This document shows positions 55,788-64,000 of a stretch of DNA of 64,000 nucleotides, piece by piece; position 1 is the first letter of the stretch; every line of letters begins with the position of its first letter. Location: NCBI GenBank assembly GCA_002221725.1, contig NJFT01000155.1, positions 35,239 through 99,238 on the forward strand, given 5' to 3'. Source of the DNA: Scedosporium boydii (taxonomy: Eukaryota > Ascomycota > Sordariomycetes > Microascales > Microascaceae). A program made the position numbers and the translations under genes. The notes beneath the pieces were generated by a model that was not told the origin of the DNA, did not search any database, and worked only from the letters and a program-made list of their open reading frames with translations.

Positions 55788-57102
55788 TCAAGATAACAAC
55801 CATGGGTATGCCAAAGGCGGCCCAGAACTTGGGAGTTTCCCTTGCAACTCGCCTCTCAATCGAGGAAAGATTGGGAGCAAGTTACTCCCGAGAAGCCAGA
55901 ACTGCCGTGCTGATTGTAAGCATTTGAATCTTTGACCAGCAGACCATGACTACCAGAAGCTCAACTTACACCATACCAGCAGTACGACACGTAGTCGTCT
56001 TTCTCGTCATAGCTAAGGACGTAGCCGGCCAGGCACCTCAGACCCAGAGCAGCGAACAGCGCGCTGGCAACAACCGGTGGCTCCCACAAGGCAATCAGGC
56101 CAATTGTCCAAGCCGTAATCATAGCGGCGAGAGACCAGCGAGCGACCGGTTGGGGAAGCAGCAGTGGAATCGTCTTGCGACCTCGAACAGCATCGGCTGA
56201 GCGATCACGGAAATCTTGTGCATGGCCCTGCATGATTGAATCTCTTCTCAGCTGTGTATCAAAGGCAAATTGAGATCATAGACCTACAGTTGTAGCGAAT
56301 ATAGCACCTATCATGAGCACAGCGATAGCCTTCTTCCCATGTAACTCACTGCCCTGGTCTGGGTTGGAACATATCAGCATAAGGACAAAATATAAACAAA
56401 TCATACAAGTCGTCAAGGTTTCCTGTAATCATACCGAGTATGACAGTAGTTCCCCAGCAGTAGCACGCGAGGCCTATAGACCCGATGGCATTTTTAACGA
56501 CAGGAATCGCGGCCAGGCCCCCTTCGTTGTATATTAGGATTGCCACCGAGTAAGTCAAGGTGCATGGGATCGTGTTCTCGAAAAACGCCGCAACCCACAT
56601 CAATGTAAACAGGGCGAAGTATAGGATTCGTGCATTATTTATAGATATACGACCGGATGGTAGTGGTCGGTGGGGTTTTGCTATTTTGTCTTCTTCGACG
56701 CCGTCGATCTACTCACCTGAGTAAGTATGAAGAAGTTCATCGATATGGTAAAGAGAAGAATGCCACGCTAACCTGGTTTTTGACCTATGTCCATGTTAGT
56801 CAGGTTTCCAACTGGGCCTTTTGCTAGGGAGTTGAGTGAATGTACCTGGAAAGTGAGTAGGTGTAACTGGTTCCAGAGAAATCCTCTCACGATCAAGTCT
56901 AGACGTGATGGTCCAGCGAGAACTAGGGCTACAGCCATCTACCTTACCACTTAGTATTCGGCTAATGAAAGCATTTGTGTGACATGAGTCGTACTGAAGG
57001 TAGCGCGGCGGCCGGGATATCGGACTTTCCAAACAGATACAAGATCTGCAGAAATTCGACAGGATGAGATCCCAAGTCGAGTAGGCTCTTGACATTCGCC
57101 AT
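55788..57102 (-). CDS. UbiA-type integral-membrane terpene cyclase (Fma-TC-like)
   Basis: Seven exons (57102-56995, 56938-56846, 56784-56773, 56708-56435, 56358-56288, 56227-55970, 55901-55788) give 309 residues with all phases consistent. Exon 3 is only 12 nt and codes VKNQ, the start of the first Asp-rich motif NQIDGVEEDKIAKPHRP. The second motif is QDFRDRSADAVRGRK. Both bind the diphosphate-Mg of the prenyl substrate in the UbiA superfamily. Several membrane helices are present (for example LITAW-type segments near residues 205-245). The fumagillin cyclase of this family converts farnesyl diphosphate to beta-trans-bergamotene; the same reaction is inferred here. It is divergent from the P450. 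Confidence 0.87.
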
Positions 57103-57696
57103 CGCGGGGCTCGTAGGAGGAAAGAAAGTGAATAGAGCTGTGAAAACCAGTCAAACGTTGTGCAATATGAGCTGTATTGGTAACCTCATTTGTGCTGGCT
57201 TTTGTGCTCCTCACGATTGATATTGAGGTGTCGACTGTCCACATCTATTAACCCAGGGGGAAGAATCTCACAACGGCACGTCATCCATTGGGCCTCTTCT
57301 CTGCATTCCTACGGGCACTCTACTTCCTCATTAGGAAAATACCGAATCAATGAACACTGTCGTGGCACGACGTGGGGGATTTCGCCGAGTACATTTCGCT
57401 ATTTTGACCTGTCGACCTTCCGGAGATAGCTCCGACTTCATCCATTCCGTTCTCCGGTAAAAGGAGTTCTTCTCGGACCAATAACAACGAGTCCTTTTAT
57501 CATCTCTCCATAACAGACCGGAGGGAGTGGTTTTCGTACCAAGGTAGAGACAACAGAGATTGCCCAACGCAGAATCGACACATAAGATCTCCCACGAACA
57601 GGAGAGTTGTTCCCTCAAGAGGGCCTGTCAGACTAACATTCGACTGTAGCTTTACCGAGCCTCTATTGCCCTTCTCTTTTGCCTCTCCTAGGAATC
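57103..57696. promoter_or_regulatory. divergent promoter, terpene cyclase / P450
   Basis: The 594-bp region lies between the two genes that would act first in a terpenoid route. It has four CGGAG/CTCCG pentamers within 105 bp (57421, 57430, 57452, 57519), possible half-sites for a Zn2Cys6 protein, though such pentamers are common in this GC range. Confidence 0.35.
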
Positions 57697-59393
57697 ATGG
57701 ATCTTGACTCACCCATTATCCAAGCTACAGCCTTGGTAGCCTTCTTTGGGGTGCTCGCCTATGGGTGGCACTCGAGTCAGAAGAGAAGCTATGCTATTCC
57801 ACCAGGCCCAAAGCCTCTACCGATTGTCGGTAATGTCCTCGATCTCCCACCCAAAGGGGAGCCGGAGTTCTTACACTGGTTCAAGCACAAAGATACCTAT
57901 GGCCCCATCAGCTCGATCAATGTCATGGGTCAGAGGCTCGTCATCTTCCATGACAAGGACGCGGCACATGCTGTTATGGGGAAGAAGGCCCAAAAGACGT
58001 CAGCGAGACCCCAACTGAACTTTGCGAGGCTATGTGGTTTCGACAACTTCTTGATCACCCATCAGTACGATGACAAGTATCGAAAGCATCGAAAGATGGT
58101 CCATCAGGAGATCGGCACCAAGTCTCTGTCGGCCGGTTTCTATCCTGTCCAGGAAAGGGAAGCCCTTCATTTCACTCTCCAGACTTTTCATGACCCTGAC
58201 GGAATTCTTCAGCATCTCAAGAGGTAAGTTTCAATTTCTTATATATTCCAGAAGGAATCTGAGAGGGATAAAGAAAACGTATTCAGTTAGCTGACAGTCT
58301 TATTTACAGAATGGCAGCAGCGGTCGTTTTATCAATTACCTACGGATATACGATTGAGAGGAAAGGGCCAGATCCACTCGTCGATCTGATCGAACACGCC
58401 ATGGAAAACCTCTCCCGTGCATTTGTTCCCCTTTCCTGGGCCATCGATGCTGTCCCTGCTATCAATTATCTTCCCGATTGGTTCCCAGGGATGACATACC
58501 GGAAGACAGCTCAAGAATGGAAAGCGATCAACGAAGCCGCGGCAGAGCTCCCATACGCTTTCGTTAAGCGGCAGTTGGCAAAATCAGCTCACCGACCATC
58601 ATACGTTTCCAACCTCCTCGAGAAGAACATGACAAGATCCAAAACCAACGATATCAAACTGGATGTGGACGACGAAGAGGCCATCAAGTGGACTGCCGTC
58701 AGCCTCTATGCCGCAGGCTCTGATAGTACGGTCGCGATAATAACCAGCGTCATTCTGGCCCTGGTGATGTTTCCCGAAGTGCAGGAGAGGGCACAAGAAG
58801 AGCTTGACCGTGTGGTCGGAGGCGACCGGCTCCCCACCTTTGAGGACCGGAAAAATCTGCCCTATGTCGACGGCATCGTGAAGGAAGCATGGCGATGGAA
58901 TCCCGTTGGACCGATGGGCTTGACGCACAAATCTGAAGAAGACATCGTTTACGGAGAATACGTTATCCCCAAGGGATCGTATCTACTTCCCTCCCTCTGG
59001 TGGTTCCTGCACGACCCAAAAGAGTACTCGGACCCAGAGATTTTCAAACCAGAGAGGTACTTGGAGCCGCTCAACGAGCCGGACCCGAGTGAACTCGCCT
59101 TTGGCTACGGGCGACGATCTTGTGCAGGCCGCTTCTTCGCGGACGGAAGTGTCTATATCACCCTCGCGCAGATGCTTTCCGTTTTTCGGCTCCGCAAAGA
59201 CATGGATGCGCAGGGGAACGAGATTCCCGTCAAGCTTGAAGCCATCCCAGGGATGGTAAACCGGCCTAAGGAATTTGCCTTCAAGATCGAGCCTCGAAGT
59301 CAGCATCACGTCGAGCTTCTGGAACGCATTGAGGCAGCGCAAGAGCCTGAAACTAGCGATGCCAGATTCCTCGACATCAGCCCACTGGAATGA
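57697..59393 (+). CDS. cytochrome P450 monooxygenase (terpenoid oxidase)
   Basis: Two exons (57697-58223, 58310-59393) encode 536 residues. A membrane anchor (about residues 7-24) and the hinge IPPGPKPLPIVGN lead in. The I-helix reads AAGSDST, the K-helix EAWRW (ExxR), then FKPERY and the heme loop FGYGRRSCAGRFF with the Cys ligand. The sequence resembles O-methylsterigmatocystin-oxidoreductase-like fungal P450s. In the fumagillin route one P450 carries out several oxidations of bergamotene, including hydroxylation and epoxide formation; this neighbour of the cyclase is the obvious candidate. The chosen start is the first ATG in frame with the anchor. Confidence 0.9.
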
Positions 59394-59717
59394 GATCTCA
59401 GAGAATGCTTTAGGTTGATGAAATTGTTGTTGGGAGTGAGGCTTGATGTAAACAGTTCTATTTCTAGAGGAATACATTTATTCTTTCATGAAATCGAAAT
59501 TAACAAAAACCAAGTCATATTCTAGCCTTTCTATTTGCCCTTCATACCGTCCCTTTTCCTTTAATCCCCTCACCCCGATGCGCGTTTCCTTTTCCATTTC
59601 CTTTTTTTCATGCCATGTCATCTTATGATAGGGATGGTGATGATGTATACATACCTGATAGCCATTCGGCCTTTCCTTCTGTTCAATTCTTCCATTCTCT
59701 ATTTACAACTGCAAAAC
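59394..59717. other. convergent 3' region
   Basis: This 324-bp T-rich span separates the P450 and regulator stops. Nothing else is seen. Confidence 0.5.
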
Positions 59718-61154
59718 TCAAGTCTTCCGTTCATGGTTTCTTTGTAAATCACTAAACGCCCGTTTCGCCACGTCAGTAGCGTCACTTAACAGTTTAAACG
59801 CCTTTGTGCCCCGTTTTACATCATTACGCAGATGACCAAGAAGCCGGTAAAGATCCTGAATATGCATGTTGACTATGGCAAAGAGAAACTCCTCGCAAAG
59901 AGCTGCGGACCGAACTTGATATTTCCCCACATAGATGCCCGCGGGTGTCAAGAAAGGGGGTGCGTCTTGAAGCGCTGACGACATAGACGTTGTCGTCTTA
60001 ACTCTTTGCTGGTATGCGAGAAGCTGGCGACACAAGTCCTGTGACATGGTCGCGAGCTGTTGGATTATTACGACGACGAACATGGAGTTTGTGGTACAGA
60101 CGGAGCAGTGCTGGCATGGAAGAACCTGCTTGCACGTCTCGATCCCGTCATGCAAGTACCCGAGCAAGTCGTCGAAGTGGTGGTCAGCATGATCGGATTG
60201 ATCGCCGGCGTCACCACTGATCCTCTCAAGGATATCAGCCAGAGATCGGATGCAGTCGCACCGGCCGTTTGGAATAGAGTCGGACGACGAAGAGCCGGCG
60301 GAAATATTTGGAGCGTTGGCCGTCGGTGGCGGGGTCAAGACGAGGCTGGTATCTATGATGTTCTCATCGATATGTGAACCGGATCTTGTGTGCGAGACTG
60401 CAGCTGGACTGCCGTGATGAAAGTTTCGCGCCGGCACCAGCTGATGAGCATCCATACTCCCATCACCAAGGTTTAACTCCATTCCTTGGTGTTGGGTTGA
60501 ATGCAGGTCATGCCAATTGTGGATGTGGTCGGTGTAAATGGGGGCTGATGATAGAGACATAGGCGTCCAGAAGCCATCGTCTTTGAGATCTAGCGAGGAA
60601 GAAGAATGCCTCGTGTCCATTTCTGTAGTAGTAGACGTGGGCAATTCCTCAGCTGGGAACCGCTCCTCTGCATCGACTTTGGTATGCCTTTTCTTTACAG
60701 GCGCTTTCGAAGAGGAAGGCTTAGGATCCGGCTCGGATTGTCGGCGCTTCGAGCCTGCGGGATCCGTGGATCTGGTAGATGAGCGATAGGTGCATGTGGT
60801 GAGCGTAGCTTGACATCTCTGGCAACCGTCGAGTTCGCCGCTGCATTTCAGCTTTTTTGGCACAATACTAGATTAGTTTTCAGTTGCATTCACTATCTAC
60901 AATCGACATTTCGGGATCTAGGATTACCTTTCGCTCCCGGCAGGCGTCACAGGCCTAAGTGTATTTTGCATCAGCATAGATCTTTCTCGGCGCTTCTAAA
61001 AACAGGGCCGTGTTCAGTCCATGGGAATCCCCTTGGAAAAAGTTCAACTTACTCTCGCGGTATAGTTGCGCGGGTCGACCCTGCTATTCCCAGACAGGTC
61101 GATGTATTCGAGATCGTTCTGCGAATCTTTGTTGTAACGAAAAGCACCAAACAT
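59718..61154 (-). CDS. Zn2Cys6 cluster regulator (FapR/AflR-like)
   Basis: Three exons (61154-61053, 60954-60928, 60851-59718) give 420 residues. The zinc cluster has spacing C-x2-C-x6-C-x6-C-x2-C-x6-C and is split: ACDACRERK lies on a 27-nt microexon and LKCSGELDGCQRCQATLTTC opens the last exon. A basic, Ser/Lys-rich linker follows (KRRQSEPD, KKRHTK). The C-terminal part has a Cys-rich block (PCQHCSVCTTNS) and LATMSQDLCRQLLAYQ, as in AflR-type pathway regulators. The start is the first ATG in the exon 1 frame; the same frame extends upstream only through a TTG, so the N-terminus is uncertain. It likely controls the cluster, as FapR/FumR does for fumagillin and pseurotin. Confidence 0.82.
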
Positions 61155-61436
61155 CTCTCGCTGCGACTTCAACAACGACGGTGCTTCTGGGGGAAACAGC
61201 CTGGTAAGTTGTTCGATTCCGCGGTCATCCCTGACTGTGCTAGGATGTATAGAGAACAATGAGAGGGCGGCATGGACCTTAGGTTTTCCCTTTTCTTTTT
61301 TCGATTAAATACGGTATTTGGCTTATGTTACCTCGGTTTGCCACGACGTGCATGTCGATATTGATGTACGTCTTATCGCGTTGCAGGCGATCCAGCAGCA
61401 GCCAGCGTCAATGGATGGCTGGCTGGCATACATACT

Positions 61437-61458
61437 TGGATGGATGGATGGATGGATG
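61437..61458. repeat. TGGA tandem repeat
   Basis: Five and a half copies of the tetranucleotide TGGA occur in the promoter region of the cluster regulator. Confidence 0.9.
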
Positions 61459-62350
61459 CTACTCGTTCTAAGTCTAAACACCTTGAGGCATACTATTTTT
61501 CACTCTAATTGGATGAGAAGGAATTGGGATGGAAGGGTTAATGTCCCGGCCGAGACCTTCGCCCGAGAACGATCAATCATTGTCTGCCAAGTGATAGAGA
61601 GAAATGAAGTTGTGAGATCTGATCTGTAGAGGTAGGTGGTAGCGCATATGGGCCGTCAGCGTGGCATGGCAAAAGGGCTCGTTTCAAGAGTCCCTGCACA
61701 CATCAAATTGACGCAATTCATCCGCCTCAGTTTCGGCGCCGGCGCCTGCGGACAACGAGCGGGCGTGCCGATTTGCCAGCCGGTCGCGGCCGGCACACCG
61801 GTCATGTCACATTGCGGCCGTAAGTAAAAGGCATCTTTGAAAAGGACGGGATCGCGGCATGGGGGCAGGGAACCAGTTGATCCGTCCCTCCATGATTGAT
61901 TGATCCTTGTCGATCCCTTCATCATTGGTGGTGTGCTGGTGGGGGCGCTGCTGTCGCTCGTAAACACAGCCTAGTCGGTTCATGCGATTTCTGGACGGTT
62001 TGACTCTCATGCATCGGTTCTGGATGCCGCATCAATCTAGTCTCGGGCGTCGCCCAGCCTAGACTTGCCCCGTCGGAGAGCAGCTCGAACGCCCTATGAA
62101 ATGCACATGGCTTGTTAGTGCTAAGCAGGTTTAGTATGGAGCAGACGAAGTGCAGCCTGTGAGCACACAAAAGTGCCTCTCAGTAATCTCGATGAGGGAA
62201 CATTGAATGTTGTTCACATTATCCCTGGGGGGTGTGCGATCTATTCGAGGTCTCTACGTCGTCAAGCAACCGAACCCTAACGTAATTATAGAAAGAGCTG
62301 CTAAGAATAGCTAGAGCTATGCTCTTATGGATGCTGGTCCAGATATCTAC

Positions 62351-62378
62351 TTTTTTTTTTTTTTTTCTTTTTTTTTTT
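62351..62378. repeat. T28 tract with one C
   Basis: A run of T from 62351 to 62378 is broken only by a C at 62367. It lies about 470 bp before the dioxygenase start. Confidence 0.9.
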
Positions 62379-62843
62379 CTGCCCTCGGGAAATTGTTTGA
62401 CCGAGGTACCTCGCGAGGTAGCTTTCCGCTCTCGACCAACATGCGACGACACCCCCAACATGCCTGCGGGACAACTGAGCTAGACACTGGGCAATAAGGT
62501 TGGCTACGTTCCGTGATATCTGCAGACACACTGAGAATCGCAAAAGCTGCAAAATAGGAATTGAATTCCGAACGTGTTCATAGACAAGGTACGTACCTTT
62601 TTTATATGCACGTAGAATCTGTTTGTAGTGTTTCCTCCGAGTAGCTACCAGTATCTTGGGCTCCTGGCCTATAATCCATCTACTGATCTTTTCTCGTAAC
62701 TGAATCCCCATTCGCTTCTGTCTAAATAACAAGCATCCGTCGGTCTCCTTACATCAAATTTTATGGTTTAGAAATCTTGTCTTCCTCGGCAGTTTGAGGA
62801 GCAACCTGGATACAGAACAAACCATTCCGTCCCAGGATCCATC

Positions 62844-63662
62844 ATGACTACCAATCTCGAAGAAGCCAAGACTCACCTTCACCAGCACGGTTGGGCCAAG
62901 ATCCCATCCATCTTGAGCAAAGAAGAAGCAGCTCATGCTCTCGATCAACTATGGAATGCCAAAGAAGAATCCGAGGCCAGTGGCGAGGAGACATTCCAAC
63001 CAATCCTGGATCCAAACCCTTCTAACGTGAGGGTGTTCTACCTCCCAGAACGTGGCGAGCTGTGGCGCAAAATGCTCACCAACCCAACGGCCTTGGAGCT
63101 GACCAAGTCTCTTCTCGGCGAGAAATTCCTCGTCAGCAATTTCTCGGCCAACATCGCCCGTCCGGGCTCGGAGAGCATGTCTCTACACTCCGACCAAAGT
63201 ATTGTCCTTCCCGAGCCGTGGCTGGGCGTCTGGGCGGTCAACGTAATCTGGTGCCTGACCAGAGTTACCAAGGAGAACGGCGCGACTCTCTACATTCCCG
63301 GCTCTCACGAATGGACACGCTGGTCCGATGTTCCTCCTAACGCGCCGGATCTCTTGGTGCCCTTTGAGGCCGAAGCCGGCGATATCCTCGTCCTAGATGG
63401 ACGTCTATGGCACACTTCGGGTAGCAATGTTACCGAGGCCGAGGACCGGGCTATTCTCTTTGCCTATTACACCGCTCCCTACATGCGTCAGCTGGTAAAC
63501 TGGACTGCCAGACTGCCGAGGGAACTTCAAGACAGCATGAGCCCAGAGTTGAAGGACTTGTTTGGATTGAGCCATATTGGCTATGTCGTCCATGGTGATC
63601 TGAGATACCTGGCCGATCAATACCCTAAGAAGATGAATGGCCAGTCGGTGGTCAGCACTTGA
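62844..63662 (+). CDS. phytanoyl-CoA-dioxygenase-type Fe(II)/2-oxoglutarate hydroxylase (Fma-C6H-like)
   Basis: The single exon encodes 272 residues. The iron facial triad is visible as HSD in MSLHSDQSIVL (about residue 116) and the distal His in DGRLWHTSGSN, with the 2-oxoglutarate Arg in EDRAILF. GATLYIPGSHEW is a typical PhyH-family block. In fumagillin biosynthesis the dioxygenase Fma-C6H hydroxylates C6 of the cyclohexane before O-methylation; this gene fits that place beside the regulator. Length is usual for the family, and the first ATG starts the conserved N-terminal region. Confidence 0.9.
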   Translation: MTTNLEEAKTHLHQHGWAKIPSILSKEEAAHALDQLWNAKEESEASGEETFQPILDPNPSNVRVFYLPERGELWRKMLTNPTALELTKSLLGEKFLVSNFSANIARPGSESMSLHSDQSIVLPEPWLGVWAVNVIWCLTRVTKENGATLYIPGSHEWTRWSDVPPNAPDLLVPFEAEAGDILVLDGRLWHTSGSNVTEAEDRAILFAYYTAPYMRQLVNWTARLPRELQDSMSPELKDLFGLSHIGYVVHGDLRYLADQYPKKMNGQSVVST

Positions 63663-63971
63663 GCTGTGGTCCACGTCTATCAGATATTTGGAATGAGTTT
63701 TGTCTACGACGCAAACTTGGTGAGATCTATACATAAAAAAGCACGAAAAACTATTCAGATTGACATTGATTGGTCCTCTCCCATCATCTCTCTTCTTCTT
63801 ATATGTACTGATTAGTAGGTAGAAACGGATCACCTGCACTGTTGCAGTTTTCTTTTTACCTCTTCCCTCTCCATATTTTCCATCTGATTGATTAAATCCT
63901 ACCATGATACTCTAAGACATCACATTTTTAATCATTGCACAATCTTATTTGCAGCCTTAACTTATCGACAA
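63663..63971. other. 3' region of the dioxygenase gene
   Basis: The 309 bp after the stop are A/T-rich with possible poly(A) signals. No further gene starts before the window ends. Confidence 0.4.
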
Positions 63972-63991
63972 CCCCCCCCCCCCCCCCCCCC
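63972..63991. repeat. C20 homopolymer at the window end
   Basis: Twenty consecutive C, followed by ACACCCCAA to the last base. It is not a TTAGGG/CCCTAA telomere repeat. Confidence 0.9.
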
Positions 63992-64000
63992 ACACCCCAA

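Larger units (their letters stand above)
61155..62843. other. divergent intergenic region, regulator / dioxygenase
   Basis: This 1.7-kb span holds promoters for the regulator (minus) and the dioxygenase (plus). It includes a TGGA tandem repeat and a T-rich homopolymer listed below. I see no conserved protein. Confidence 0.5.

Noticed and set aside
42922..62843. CGGAG/CTCCG as a cluster-wide regulator site
   Set aside because: About a dozen copies occur in the cluster promoters, but a pentamer on both strands is expected about that often in this length of DNA.
63972..64000. Telomere or chromosome end
   Set aside because: The end is a C homopolymer plus ACACCCC, not the TTAGGG/CCCTAA repeat of filamentous fungi.

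Overview
This window is nuclear DNA from a filamentous ascomycete (Pezizomycotina). Most genes carry short GT-AG introns of 53-430 nt with CTAAC-type branch points. Recognisable fungal families include RFT1, DBP3, SOM1, COX9, a CFEM protein, an OSCA/CSC1 channel, two Zn2Cys6 regulators and a secondary-metabolite cluster. I cannot fix the genus. No rRNA gene, CRISPR array or intact transposon is visible. Exon borders below were read by eye from splice signals, frame continuity and family conservation.

Left part (1-20 kb): a frameshifted short-chain dehydrogenase pseudogene runs off the left edge. A 3.6-kb gene-free span follows, then housekeeping genes: a CSC1/OSCA-type cation channel (+), the ribosome-biogenesis helicase DBP3 (+), the glycolipid flippase-type protein RFT1 (-), a Rieske/AIF-type oxidoreductase (+) and a long coiled-coil protein of unknown role (+).

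Middle part (21-38 kb): a 910-residue Zn2Cys6 transcription factor (-) is followed by two genes of the fungal non-phosphorylated L-rhamnose pathway, L-rhamnonate dehydratase (LRA2) and L-rhamnose 1-dehydrogenase (LRA1). A compact block comes next: a Rad51-paralogue-like gene and SOM1 share an 85-bp divergent promoter, and COX9 (60 residues in four exons) and mitochondrial ribosomal protein uL22m share a 458-bp divergent promoter with CCAAT boxes. Three of these four genes encode mitochondrial proteins. A CFEM membrane protein closes the block.

Right part (42-64 kb): after a 3.7-kb gene-free gap comes a biosynthetic cluster. Its genes are an eEF1B-gamma-type GST (PsoE-like), a COMT-type O-methyltransferase, a short-chain acyl-CoA ligase, a divergent type 1 methionine aminopeptidase, a small DUF1772-like membrane protein, a fused flavin monooxygenase/C-methyltransferase (PsoF-like), a UbiA-type membrane terpene cyclase, a cytochrome P450, a Zn2Cys6 regulator and a phytanoyl-CoA-dioxygenase-type hydroxylase. 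This set matches the intertwined fumagillin/pseurotin supercluster known from Aspergillus fumigatus, but no polyketide synthase or PKS-NRPS lies in the window. The product could be a fumagillin/ovalicin-type sesquiterpenoid: the cyclase would make the hydrocarbon, the P450 and dioxygenase would oxidise it and the methyltransferase would cap it. The aminopeptidase would be a self-protection copy of the drug's target family. The synthase may lie past the right edge, or the cluster may make a PKS-free ovalicin-like compound.
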